This document shows, in pieces, positions 26,044 to 34,250 of a stretch of 48,492 nucleotides of DNA. The position numbers and the translations under genes were made by a program. The DNA is taken from the NCBI GenBank assembly GCA_015064845.1, contig SVRL01000014.1:1-48492 (forward strand), read 5' to 3'. Source of the stretch: Oscillospiraceae bacterium. Lineage in GTDB: Bacteria > Bacillota > Clostridia > Oscillospirales > CAG-272. Within the stretch, counting starts at the first letter, position 1; the number at the start of each line of letters is the position of its first letter. The notes beneath the pieces are model-generated. The model was given only the letters and a program-made list of their open reading frames with translations. It searched no databases and was not told the DNA's origin.

Positions 26044-26997
26044 TTATATGGCGTTGCCGGTAAAGACAACTGAAGAATTACTTTTTTGCTCTTTACGCAC
26101 ATAAACCCAAGAAATCGTCATTATCATTAAAAACGACAAAGCAATGATCTGAATCCATTCGGATATAAATCCAACACTGCTCATTAGACTGATATAAAAG
26201 CTATGCTGTTCATAGAGTTCGGTACCAACCATAAATACACCGCCTGACATTTCTACCAAAGCGGAAAGTTTTCTTTGCACAAATCCTGAAATAACGAAAT
26301 TAATAAGCGGTATAATACCAAAGACGGTCAACCATCCTAATAAATAAGCAATCTTTCTGCGACGGGTAATGGCGTACCGCGTATGTCGGAAAGTATATAC
26401 CGTCCATGCCATTAAAGCAATGAGGAGAAACAGATACGACCAATGCACCAGTATACGAATCCCCCATACACCATAAGCATACGGAGAAAAAACAGCCATC
26501 CTGTTAATTGCCGTGCCCGTGGCCATGTAAACATCCATAGAAAAATACGTAAACCATGCACACCAAAGGAGCGTATGCTTACGAAAAATAAAGCAGATCA
26601 ATCCAAGAATTGACACAAAAACGGAAAGCGGCCATGCGATAAACAGCAAAATTACAGCACTGACGAAAAGAAGTGTGCCAAATAATTTTCTGAGCGGCAG
26701 TATTTCTTTGATGATTACGGTATTTTGAGAAACATCGTTTTTTTCATGTGAGTCAGCACCATCGCCTTCGGTTCGTTGCGTATTTTCAATGAGAGGTTCG
26801 TTTTCTTCTCGGACGAGAAAATCTATCGTTACACCAAAAAGATCGCTCATTTTTATGAGTTTATCCAAATCGGGCACCGAAGCACCTGTTTCCCATTTGG
26901 AAACGGATTGGCGTGAAACGCTGAGGATTTCCGCAAGATCGCCCTGAGAAAGCTTTTTCTTCGTACGAAGATAATAAATTTTTTCATGTAATTTCAT
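26044..26997 (-). CDS. XRE-family regulator with a C-terminal multi-pass membrane domain
   Basis: The 317-residue protein starts with an HTH_3 DNA-binding domain (residues 1-65; LSQGDLAEILSVSRQSVSKW is the helix-turn-helix). A charged linker (66-105) and about six hydrophobic segments follow (around 107-140, 150-170, 185-210, 222-245 and 275-305). It is therefore a membrane-tethered regulator, possibly sensing envelope state. I chose ATG at 26997 with AAAGGTG upstream over an earlier in-frame start, because the first 23 residues of the longer frame do not resemble the family and would overlap the promoter region. It has its own promoter and a 15-bp palindrome upstream. The target genes are unknown; autoregulation is likely but inferred. 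Confidence 0.82.
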   Translation of the reverse strand: MKLHEKIYYLRTKKKLSQGDLAEILSVSRQSVSKWETGASVPDLDKLIKMSDLFGVTIDFLVREENEPLIENTQRTEGDGADSHEKNDVSQNTVIIKEILPLRKLFGTLLFVSAVILLFIAWPLSVFVSILGLICFIFRKHTLLWCAWFTYFSMDVYMATGTAINRMAVFSPYAYGVWGIRILVHWSYLFLLIALMAWTVYTFRHTRYAITRRRKIAYLLGWLTVFGIIPLINFVISGFVQRKLSALVEMSGGVFMVGTELYEQHSFYISLMSSVGFISEWIQIIALSFLMIMTISWVYVRKEQKSNSSVVFTGNAI

Positions 26998-27033
26998 GAT
27001 AGAAGCACCTTTCTTTTTTCTTTTACTGCGCCA

Positions 27034-27062
27034 ATTATAGCATGAAACACACATAAAAGCAA
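27034..27062 (-). promoter_or_regulatory. Promoter of the membrane XRE regulator
   Basis: Minus-strand TTGCTT (complement of 27057-27062) and TATAAT (complement of 27034-27039) have a 17-bp spacer and an extended -10 TGC. It lies about 37 bp before the ATG at 26997. Confidence 0.72.
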
Positions 27063-27084
27063 CCAAGCCGACTTTGAAATTTTA

Positions 27085-27099
27085 GCAACTGTCAGTTGC
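27085..27099. promoter_or_regulatory. 15-bp palindrome upstream of the XRE promoter, possible operator
   Basis: GCAACTG (27085-27091) and CAGTTGC (27093-27099) are perfect inverted arms around one central base. They lie about 23 bp upstream of the -35 element. This is a typical size for a dimeric helix-turn-helix regulator; the binding protein is not known. Confidence 0.45.
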
Positions 27100-27162
27100 A
27101 CTGAACCTATTTCGCCAATCTACATTGTTTTTGTTTATCAATATTTCGTTTTCTTTTTGAAA

Positions 27163-29544
27163 TTATATCCAGTCTTCCGTCAAATAGATTTTTTCATTTT
27201 CGGAAAAATCTTCGCTAACCGCAATAAATTTCAGAACTTCTTCTTTGGTTTGTGTCAAGATATTTCTGAGAAATTCGCGCTTTTTGACATGTCCGCATTC
27301 TATGCGGGACAAGAAATCAATAGTACGTTTATAGAAATATCTTTCATCTTCAATCGGTTCAACTTCTATTGTGTATACGGAACCAAAGCTGACATCCGGC
27401 AACGTAACCATAACATAGGCATCGGTTTTAACGGGAGACTGAACAGGAATGCCGTTTACGCAAACGGTTACTTTTCCCTTTTGGATGTTGCGGAATTCCA
27501 ATTGCATTTTTCTTGTTTCCAAACAACAGTCTCCGCTCATCGTTACAGTTAGCTTTTGCTTTCCGTCCTTAAATTCAGAAGTGAAGTGTGTATTCATTCT
27601 TCCGTTTTCATCGTATTCATGAAGCGTGTATTCTCCGTTTCCATTGAAAGTCATTACATTGAGACTATCGGGGAATGAAATATCGTTTGTATGCTTTCTT
27701 CCGTCCAGAATGAAGAAACCGCCTTCCTTGGCAAGAACGGGAATAGAATCCATATAACGAACCATATCAACAGTTTTACCACCTTCGTAAGTTTGTCCTG
27801 TGAAAATGTCTGTCCACTTGCCTTCGGGAAGCCAAACAGTCGTTTTTGCCATTTTATGTTCATCTCCGGGTGTGATCACGGGTGCTACCAAAAGCTGTCT
27901 GCCAAACATATATTGAGAAGTAAACTCGTATGCCTCCTGTTGTTCGGGATATTCGTAATACATCGGCTCGATAAGTGCAAGTCCCTTTTCCGTTGTATCT
28001 ACAGAAGCAGAATCAATAAAAGGAATCATTTTATGACGCAAACGCAAAAATTCTTCGGCAATGTATCCCGTACCGTTCATATAATACAGGGGTTCTTTTG
28101 TCATGAAAGGCATATCCGTACAATGCAGACGGTTGATTGGGCTGAATACCCCGAACTGAACGGAACGGACATAAAGCTCGTCATTCTTTTCACCATCAAA
28201 ATGTCCGCCGATATCATGACTCCACCAAGTAAAACCGATATTGGAAGCATTTGCCGTAAAATATGGGAGATAAGCAAGTGTTTCCCACGTAATCATCGTA
28301 TCTCCCGAAAAACCAAGAGGATATCTGTGAGCACCGAAACCGGAATAACGAGAAAGAATCAACGGCGTGTGTTCTTTACCGTTGTCTAACGTGTGATAGT
28401 GATTGAGAACCCACATGATATCGACTCCTGCCTCTTTCGCACGCGGACCTTGCTGCCAGTCGATCCACCAGAAATCCACACCGTCATGCTCATAAGGTTT
28501 ATGTAAAAACTTGAAATAAGCGTTAATAAAACGATCAGAAAGAAAATCTATACGAATACATTTTTCGGTTTTGGGATCAATCCCCATTGCCGTTGCCATT
28601 TCTTCATACATATCTTCAAAATAACGAATGCCGGTAGCGGGATGCAGATTTAATGTTACACGGAGACCCTTTTCATGCAATCTTTTTAAAAAACGTCTAT
28701 AATCGGGAAAAAGATCAGTATTCCAGCTGTAGCCTGTCCAACCGCTCTTTCCTCCGTAAAATTCGGTATTTTTTCCGTTTTCCGTGATTTTCTTAACTTG
28801 ATCTAATGTTTTTGACCAGTGCCAGTCCATATCTACCGTGGCAACGGTCAAAGGAATATCTCTGTCTTCCATGCGGTCTATGACGTTGAGGTATTCTTCC
28901 TCCGTATATGCATAGTAACGGCTCCACCAGTTACCGAATGCATAACGGGGAATTCTCGGCGTATTTCCGCAGATCATATAAAACGCGCGGATAGCAGCTC
29001 TGTAATCATGTCCGTAAGCAAACACGTAAATATCCATTGAATCGTTTCTTTCTTTTCGAATCAAACCTTCTTCCGTCAGGACAGATGAATGGGTGTAATC
29101 CAGAACAGCAACACCGTTTTTAGAAAGAACACCTTCTCCGAGTTGGATTTTTCTGACCGTAACATTATCAGATTCAACAAGGAGATCGCCATTACAGCGG
29201 TCAAGTGTGGTAAGTGTGCCGAGAAGATTTCCTTCGTTATTCAAAGGACGTTTTTCCCCTTCCATCAAAATAAAGCTTTTCTCAAAGTTCTTTTTGACAG
29301 AGAGGGTTATGCGCTTTGTTTTGATATCCACGCCATCTTCCGTTTCTTTTGTTGTAAAGAATACGGGAGGCATATCACGAAACCATACAGCTTCGGTTGC
29401 TTCATCGCAAAATTCCCTTTTTTCGTCTTTTTCAATTCGGAAAAGTCTATCCGCCAACACACTGATGCGGAAATCTTCGAACAAAACAACGTTTTCGGGA
29501 CGAACCTGCGGTCTCGTTTTGGCAATCAAATGAGCATCTAACAT
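27163..29544 (-). CDS. Glycoside hydrolase family 31 (alpha-glucosidase/alpha-xylosidase type)
   Basis: GH31 enzymes are retaining exo-glycosidases acting on alpha-linked glucose or xylose. The 793-residue protein shows an N-terminal beta domain and the barrel with the motif FGNWWSRYYAY (203-213). The catalytic nucleophile is D362 in WWIDWQQG and the acid/base is D415 in GFSGDTMITW. WWSHDIGG, also diagnostic of the family, follows at about 440. C-terminal beta domains follow. No signal peptide is seen, so it is probably intracellular. It starts at ATG after GAAAGGA behind a promoter of its own. The exact linkage specificity cannot be read from these motifs. Confidence 0.93.
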   Translation of the reverse strand: MLDAHLIAKTRPQVRPENVVLFEDFRISVLADRLFRIEKDEKREFCDEATEAVWFRDMPPVFFTTKETEDGVDIKTKRITLSVKKNFEKSFILMEGEKRPLNNEGNLLGTLTTLDRCNGDLLVESDNVTVRKIQLGEGVLSKNGVAVLDYTHSSVLTEEGLIRKERNDSMDIYVFAYGHDYRAAIRAFYMICGNTPRIPRYAFGNWWSRYYAYTEEEYLNVIDRMEDRDIPLTVATVDMDWHWSKTLDQVKKITENGKNTEFYGGKSGWTGYSWNTDLFPDYRRFLKRLHEKGLRVTLNLHPATGIRYFEDMYEEMATAMGIDPKTEKCIRIDFLSDRFINAYFKFLHKPYEHDGVDFWWIDWQQGPRAKEAGVDIMWVLNHYHTLDNGKEHTPLILSRYSGFGAHRYPLGFSGDTMITWETLAYLPYFTANASNIGFTWWSHDIGGHFDGEKNDELYVRSVQFGVFSPINRLHCTDMPFMTKEPLYYMNGTGYIAEEFLRLRHKMIPFIDSASVDTTEKGLALIEPMYYEYPEQQEAYEFTSQYMFGRQLLVAPVITPGDEHKMAKTTVWLPEGKWTDIFTGQTYEGGKTVDMVRYMDSIPVLAKEGGFFILDGRKHTNDISFPDSLNVMTFNGNGEYTLHEYDENGRMNTHFTSEFKDGKQKLTVTMSGDCCLETRKMQLEFRNIQKGKVTVCVNGIPVQSPVKTDAYVMVTLPDVSFGSVYTIEVEPIEDERYFYKRTIDFLSRIECGHVKKREFLRNILTQTKEEVLKFIAVSEDFSENEKIYLTEDWI

Positions 29545-29576
29545 TTTAATTTTCCTTTCAAAAAAGTTTTTCTTGT

Positions 29577-29604
29577 ATTATATCATATTTCATATAAAAA
29601 GCAA
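29577..29604 (-). promoter_or_regulatory. Probable promoter of the GH31 gene
   Basis: Minus-strand TTGCTT (complement of 29599-29604) and TATAAT (complement of 29577-29582) with a 16-bp spacer lie in the 85-bp gap between the FliB-like and GH31 genes. Confidence 0.55.
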
Positions 29605-29629
29605 TAATTTTTAAAAATTTTTTGAAATA

Positions 29630-30571
29630 TTAACGGTATGATTTTTCCATCAATAAAAGCAACTTTTCCATATTTTCCTCTGAATATTCAATTTCAGATG
29701 AATATAGACGGCAAAGTTCAATCCATTGTTCCCCATTGCAATTATTGTTCCGGCTACAAAGATAAGCAAAAAGATTTTGGAGTATATAGACACCCAGAAT
29801 CGCAAAAAGAACAGATCCTGCGATTTCTCGCTCGGGATCGGAAATATGTCGGTAAATAAAATAAATGAGAAGCTGTTCCCATGCAGTTTCCATATGATCA
29901 ACGATCAAAACGGGAACGGAACGACTCTTTACCTCAAGCAATAAATTTCTCCATTCTTCATCCATGATTTCAAGGGAAAGAAAAACATCCGTCCATTCAG
30001 AAAATGTTTTAATCGGAAAAGGTACCCCTACCGCTCTTTGCAAATCTTCCATTCGTTCTGAAACCGTTTTCTCTCTGTTCTGTGCCAGCAAAAGAAGTTT
30101 CTCTCTTGCCTCAAAAAATGATATTTCCTTTTCCGTTGGTATTTCCATTCCTCCGTCATCCTCGAAAACGATCAATCTTGTTTTGCTTTGTTTAGAAAAA
30201 AGGATTCTTGCCACTTCTTCACAACAAAGTCCAAGACCGATTTCCGTACGGTCGCTGTAAAAAGAGCAAAATCTCGGATGATCTGTGCAAATCTGAGAAA
30301 GATATTCTTCCCCAATGGTCAAGATGATATCGCACAAACCGTTTTGATTCAAAAACGGACAGCGTTCGTTTTCTTCCAAACGGAAATGCGCACCGCATTC
30401 TCCTATTTCAATGCCGCTTTGCAAAAGCTTTCCGAAATTCCCGTTTATATTTTGATATTTTTCAAGCGTTTCATCGTCGATGTCAATTTCCCAACCGATG
30501 CAACAGCTATGCTTGCAACGATCCGCGATACAAGTAAAATCGTTATAGTAATCGGGAACAATCAATTTCAT
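29630..30571 (-). CDS. FliB-like protein (lysine-N-methylase family, cysteine-rich)
   Basis: The domain is named for Salmonella FliB, which methylates lysines of flagellin. The 313-residue product has the characteristic cysteine-rich core: C14, C19, C23 and C24 near the N-terminus (FTCIADRCKHSCCIGW). Further cysteines follow in RCPFLNQNGLCDI, QICTDHPRFC and LGLCCEEV; these probably bind a metal cluster. I chose ATG at 30571, one base after the stop of the upstream gene, because GAAAGGA lies eight bases before it. No flagellar genes are visible here, and such proteins occur in non-motile Clostridia too, so the substrate is unknown. Confidence 0.85.
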   Translation of the reverse strand: MKLIVPDYYNDFTCIADRCKHSCCIGWEIDIDDETLEKYQNINGNFGKLLQSGIEIGECGAHFRLEENERCPFLNQNGLCDIILTIGEEYLSQICTDHPRFCSFYSDRTEIGLGLCCEEVARILFSKQSKTRLIVFEDDGGMEIPTEKEISFFEAREKLLLLAQNREKTVSERMEDLQRAVGVPFPIKTFSEWTDVFLSLEIMDEEWRNLLLEVKSRSVPVLIVDHMETAWEQLLIYFIYRHISDPEREIAGSVLFAILGVYILQNLFAYLCSRNNNCNGEQWIELCRLYSSEIEYSEENMEKLLLLMEKSYR

Positions 30572-30572
30572 T

Positions 30573-31178
30573 TCAAAATATCCTTTCTTCTGTTTCATCG
30601 GAATATCGCGCAATATTGTAATTGATAAAAATTTCTCTGTTTTCCCCTTTTTCGTCAAGGCGCACCGCAACCTCGCTCGGAGTTAAAACAGACGATATAT
30701 TTTTGTCTTTCTTGAAAACAAATTCCGTATATGCATATCTCGCTTTTTCACGTTCGCTCGGATTTTTGGATAACTTTGGCATTTTCTTTTTACTTTTGGA
30801 ATTTTTTGCACTTCGCCGTTCAATGGCAAAACTTCTTTCCTCACTTCCCTCCACAAAAATTTTTCCGTCGCGTTCTTTCAACGAAGTTCTTCCGGTAATT
30901 TTTGCTATACGGCGGAAAACGGAAGAAAATGCTTTTGCAATTCCTTGTTTTAGCATTGGAATAGCTTTTCTTTTTAAGATCTTACGTAACAATTGAAATG
31001 CCAGAACATCGAAAAAAACGGCAAGAATTGTGATAAAGATATGCAAAGTATACCGATGCCAAAGTTCTCTGTCAAATGCCAGATTTGTAAAATATGCACC
31101 GAGAAGCAAATAAACAGCAAGTAAAAATTTTTCAAACCATGGAGAATGCAAAACTCTGTTCAAATTCGTCTTTTTCAT
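30573..31178 (-). CDS. Membrane protein of the MoxR-DUF58 cluster, function unknown
   Basis: This 201-residue protein has two hydrophobic segments near the N-terminus (about residues 15-33 and 44-64), then a long, very basic and Ser/Lys-rich cytoplasmic part. I do not recognise a family. Its start overlaps the DUF58 stop by 4 bases, and the FliB-like gene begins one base after its own stop, so it is firmly inside the operon. In many bacteria this slot is held by a transglutaminase-like or DUF4129 membrane protein; no transglutaminase residues are visible here. Confidence 0.72.
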   Translation of the reverse strand: MKKTNLNRVLHSPWFEKFLLAVYLLLGAYFTNLAFDRELWHRYTLHIFITILAVFFDVLAFQLLRKILKRKAIPMLKQGIAKAFSSVFRRIAKITGRTSLKERDGKIFVEGSEERSFAIERRSAKNSKSKKKMPKLSKNPSEREKARYAYTEFVFKKDKNISSVLTPSEVAVRLDEKGENREIFINYNIARYSDETEERIF

Positions 31179-32281
31179 GGTATTTCCACCTCCGGCATAA
31201 TTACGCGAACGGTATTACCCAAGCGTTCCAATAAAGAAATCTGTTCTTCGATTCCTTTATCCAAATACGCGGTTATCAAAAAAATCTCGCTGTTCCGGAT
31301 TCCTTTTACAATACTTTCCGAGAGAACGCTTGCGAACGAAGCGCCGTCCTTTGCACGGATTTTTGCCATTTCACGCAATATGTCATTTTTGTGCGTTTCT
31401 CCTCCGCGAATCGGAAACTCCGATTTGAGCTTGCCGTCAACGGTTTGACAGTTTGCACTGAAAGAGCAAAGCCCGCCTTCTTCAATTGCTTTGACAACCA
31501 AGGAGGCCGCAATTTTCAAACCGTTTTCCATGAGACCTTCATAATCATCATAGGAAATATTGCCGCTTTTAGGAATATGGAAATTCTGGTAAATATAATA
31601 CTTCAAGTTGGAGCAATAATCATAGCAATTTACCATAAAACGAGGATTTCCTCCCGCAGAAAGACGTGCGCTGGCTTTGAAATTGATCGTATGGAAAGAA
31701 TCTCCCGCCTGATATTCACGAATACCGCTGACGGAAAACGGATCATAAATCAATTTTCTTCTTGAAAACGCATCGCCTATCCCATAAGCACTTGCAATAT
31801 TCTCCGCAAGCGGTTCAATTTTCGGATAAACGTAAATTTCAGCAGGCGCTTTGATATAATTTTCATCTCCGCATCGACGGATCGACACAGATGTCAATTG
31901 GTAATATCCGCGTTTTGTGCAAGTGATTTTAATTCTCCTCGTTCTTTTTTCGAACGGGAGCAAATGATAACGGCTGACAAAAAGGCGCATTCCTCGTTTT
32001 CCCGAATCTCCGTACACTTGAAGTTCATTATAAAAATAACTTTCAATATCAGCAAAAGGAATCAAAAAAAGCGTTGGATTCCAAACGGTTTCTACAAGCT
32101 CCGTGGTATCTCCCTCGTATACGCAAATATCGGAAAAAGAGCGCTCATAGCGCAATCGGTCAACGGAAAATTTACGAATCAATCGTATAAGGAGAACAAA
32201 AAGAAAAATTCCGATCGCAATAAAAAATACCTGCACAAGCAACGGAACCACTGTTGTAATCAAATAAAAAAGAATATCCAC
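31175..32281 (-). CDS. DUF58 domain-containing membrane protein
   Basis: The DUF58 family is almost always encoded beside a MoxR AAA ATPase and shows similarity to von Willebrand A domains. The 368-residue protein has one or two N-terminal membrane helices (about residues 5-32). A beta-rich middle region and the family's best-known motif YDPFSVSGIREYQAGD...INFKASAR (near 178-207) follow. A von-Willebrand-like C-terminal part carries a putative ILREMAKIRAKD segment. It lies 9 bases after moxR and overlaps the next gene by 4 bases. The complex is thought to act on protein or envelope assembly; the substrate is unknown. Confidence 0.88.
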   Translation of the reverse strand: MDILFYLITTVVPLLVQVFFIAIGIFLFVLLIRLIRKFSVDRLRYERSFSDICVYEGDTTELVETVWNPTLFLIPFADIESYFYNELQVYGDSGKRGMRLFVSRYHLLPFEKRTRRIKITCTKRGYYQLTSVSIRRCGDENYIKAPAEIYVYPKIEPLAENIASAYGIGDAFSRRKLIYDPFSVSGIREYQAGDSFHTINFKASARLSAGGNPRFMVNCYDYCSNLKYYIYQNFHIPKSGNISYDDYEGLMENGLKIAASLVVKAIEEGGLCSFSANCQTVDGKLKSEFPIRGGETHKNDILREMAKIRAKDGASFASVLSESIVKGIRNSEIFLITAYLDKGIEEQISLLERLGNTVRVIMPEVEIP

Positions 32282-32290
32282 AGCAGCTCC

Positions 32291-33247
32291 TTATGCTCTT
32301 CCGTCAAACACCGTTTCCGTCGGAACAGGTGCCAGTGAAAGCACGTTACAAATGATTCTGACCGCCGAGTCTTTTTTCAGCATTTCTGAACTTGTCAAAA
32401 TCAATCTGTGATTGAGAACAGGGACGGCCGCCGATTTGATATCATCGGGCAAGACGTAATTTCTTCCGTTTATAACGGCGTAGCCTTTGGCAGCCATAAG
32501 CAACGAAAGTGCCGCACGCGGACTTGCGCCAAGTACAACTCCCTGCATTTTTCTCGTCATCTCCACAATGACCGTAATGTATTCCAAAAGATCTTCATGA
32601 CAATAAACCTTTGCGGTTTCTTTCATGGCGTTCGTTACGTCACGAAGAGAAACAACGGGAATTTCACTTTTGACCGAACGATTTTCTCCGAAACGTCTGA
32701 GTATCTCCACAGCGCTTGCAAAATCCGGATAACCCACAGATGTTTTAATTAAAAATCTGTCAAGCTGTGCTTCCGGCAACGGATAGGTTCCCATGCTTTC
32801 CAGAGGGTTTTGCGTCGCAATAACCATGAAGGGATCACGCAAAGGATATGTATTGCCGTCTACTGTGGCAGTATGCTCTTCCATACATTCCAAAAGACCC
32901 GCCTGCGTTTTCGGTGTTGCGCGGTTGATTTCATCCGCAAGCAAAATATTGGAAAAAACAGGACCTTTCATAAAACGGAATTCGGATTCCTTCATATTGA
33001 AATAATTGATACCTGTAATATCGGATGGCAGAAGGTCGGGGGTAAACTGAATTCTCTTGTATTCCCCGTCAATGCTCGCCGCCAATGCACGCGCAATCAT
33101 TGTTTTTCCCGTTCCGGGAACATCTTCGATCAAAATATGTCCTCCGCAAAACAGCGAAATAATTACAAGATCAAGCACCTCATCCTTACCTGCAATCGTT
33201 TTTTGCATATTGTTGCGTATCGCTCTATATGTTTCATATGCTGTCAT
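32291..33247 (-). CDS. MoxR-family AAA+ ATPase
   Basis: This is a chaperone-like AAA ATPase that usually works with a DUF58 partner to assemble or activate other proteins. The 318-residue product has Walker A EDVPGTGKT (41-49), Walker B LLADEINRATPKTQ with the conserved AGLLECMEEH downstream, and sensor 1 in VIATQNPLESMGTYPLPEAQLDRF. The C-terminal lid includes GASPRAALSLLMAAKGYA. All key residues are present. It starts at ATG after GAAAGGA and heads a three- or four-gene operon behind the promoter at 33312-33339. Confidence 0.93.
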   Translation of the reverse strand: MTAYETYRAIRNNMQKTIAGKDEVLDLVIISLFCGGHILIEDVPGTGKTMIARALAASIDGEYKRIQFTPDLLPSDITGINYFNMKESEFRFMKGPVFSNILLADEINRATPKTQAGLLECMEEHTATVDGNTYPLRDPFMVIATQNPLESMGTYPLPEAQLDRFLIKTSVGYPDFASAVEILRRFGENRSVKSEIPVVSLRDVTNAMKETAKVYCHEDLLEYITVIVEMTRKMQGVVLGASPRAALSLLMAAKGYAVINGRNYVLPDDIKSAAVPVLNHRLILTSSEMLKKDSAVRIICNVLSLAPVPTETVFDGRA

Positions 33248-33311
33248 AAATAAATTCCTTTCTTTGGTTTTTCATCTATTCTTACTATTTATTATAAAAT
33301 ATTAGTTCCCA

Positions 33312-33339
33312 ATATTAAATTTTTCGATTCAAATGTCAA
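33312..33339 (-). promoter_or_regulatory. Promoter of the MoxR-DUF58 operon
   Basis: Minus-strand TTGACA (complement of 33334-33339) and TAATAT (complement of 33312-33317) with a 16-bp spacer lie 65 bp before the moxR start. Confidence 0.7.
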
Positions 33340-33514
33340 AAAATGAAATTGAAGCGACAAATCGCATACCAAACTCAAATTTCATATATTTTTCGGAGTT
33401 TTTTACTCCGCAGATTACACAATCTTTGTAATACGATGGTTTTGAACAGCAAAATGCAATCATACTGCGGTCTGCCGGCATTACATTTTCTTTCTCTAAT
33501 CAAAACAGATGCAA

Positions 33515-33538
33515 CGAATGGGAAAACTTTCCCATTCG
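33515..33538. repeat. 24-bp near-perfect palindrome
   Basis: Two exact 11-base arms (33515-33525 and 33528-33538) surround two central bases. No T-run follows on either strand, so it is more like a protein-binding site or a cruciform than a terminator. Its role is unknown. Confidence 0.5.
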
Positions 33539-33734
33539 ATTACCTTTCATCGTTCAAGACAATCTCCCGATTTGCTTAATTTTTACAATCTGTTTTCTTC
33601 TGCAAACAAAGAGATTTTTTCATTTTCAACTGCCTTCTCCTCGTTCTGTTTTTATTGTATCACTTTTGATGTTTTTTAGCAAGCCCTTTTTGAACTTTTA
33701 GAAGTACCCTTTTGTAATTGCTTTTCTTTCGCTA

Positions 33735-33763
33735 TTGACATTTTCATATTTTTATGTTAAAAT
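33735..33763 (+). promoter_or_regulatory. Promoter of the MarR-ABC exporter operon
   Basis: TTGACA (33735-33740), a 17-bp spacer and TAAAAT (33758-33763) are followed at once by two palindromes that would cover the transcription start, the usual layout for autorepression. Confidence 0.82.
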
Positions 33764-33765
33764 AG

Positions 33766-33793
33766 TTGCATGCGCAATAGTTGCGTTCGCAAC
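33766..33793 (+). promoter_or_regulatory. Tandem palindromic operators, probable MarR sites
   Basis: Site 1 is TTGCATGCGCAA (33766-33777). Site 2 is GTTGCGTTCGCAAC (33780-33793), with exact 6-base arms. Both are preceded by ATAGTTGC-like sequence and are 14-15 bp apart centre to centre. They lie directly downstream of the -10 element and upstream of the marR start. The TTGC-N4-GCAA core is like sites of MarR-family repressors. Confidence 0.68.
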
Positions 33794-33818
33794 AAATGTA
33801 AAAGAAAGGAGATCTGCC

Positions 33819-34250
33819 ATGCGAAAAACGAACATCATCAGCCGATGTGAAGGAATCTACCGCCAGGATAAATTAAAGGACAGTGGGCTTAGCGCGTGCC
33901 ATCACAGTTATATCCTTGCTATTTCCCATCATCCCGGCATGACGCAGGATCAGCTTGCCAAGCATATCTGCATTGATAAAAGCGGCGTTACGCGCCATCT
34001 TTCCTATCTGGAAAAAAAGGGCTATGTGGAACGCCGTTCGGATCAACACGATAAGCGGGCAATCTGTGTTTATCCCACGCAAAAAATGCTGGATGTTCTT
34101 CCCGAAGTGAAAAAGATCGTCAAGGATTGGAATAATTATCTTACGAAAAACATTGACCCTGAAGAACTGGATTGCTTCAACCGCGTTCTCGATCAGATTG
34201 CGGAACGCGCAAAAAAATATATTTATGAAAAGGAGGAAACGGATAAATGA
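33819..34250 (+). CDS. MarR-family transcriptional regulator
   Basis: This is a dimeric winged-helix regulator, usually a repressor released by small aromatic or toxic compounds. The 143-residue product has the central helix-turn-helix QLAKHICIDKSGVTRHLSYLEKKG and the wing with ERRSDQHDKRAICVYPT. I chose ATG at 33819 behind AAAGGAG rather than an upstream in-frame TTG, because the latter lies in the -35 element. It overlaps the first ABC gene by 4 bases, and two palindromes flank its transcription start. Autoregulation together with the exporter is therefore very likely. It resembles the MarR-ABC-ABC multidrug cassettes of Firmicutes. Confidence 0.92.
   Translation: MRKTNIISRCEGIYRQDKLKDSGLSACHHSYILAISHHPGMTQDQLAKHICIDKSGVTRHLSYLEKKGYVERRSDQHDKRAICVYPTQKMLDVLPEVKKIVKDWNNYLTKNIDPEELDCFNRVLDQIAERAKKYIYEKEETDK

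Larger units (their letters stand above)
33248..33818. other. 571-bp divergent intergenic region
   Basis: It holds the minus-strand moxR promoter (33312-33339), a near-perfect 24-bp palindrome (33515-33538), and the promoter and operators of the MarR gene (33735-33793). A short hairpin CGGAG...CTCCG lies at 33394-33410. Between about 33340 and 33730 I see no gene I can support; the sequence is not obviously repetitive. Confidence 0.6.

Noticed and set aside
33394-33410. Short hairpin CGGAG...CTCCG as a terminator
   Set aside because: The stem is only five base pairs, no T-run follows on either strand, and no gene ends there.
33343-33579. A 78-codon plus-strand frame in the moxR-marR gap
   Set aside because: It starts without a ribosome binding site, overlaps the 24-bp palindrome, and its translation has no recognisable pattern.
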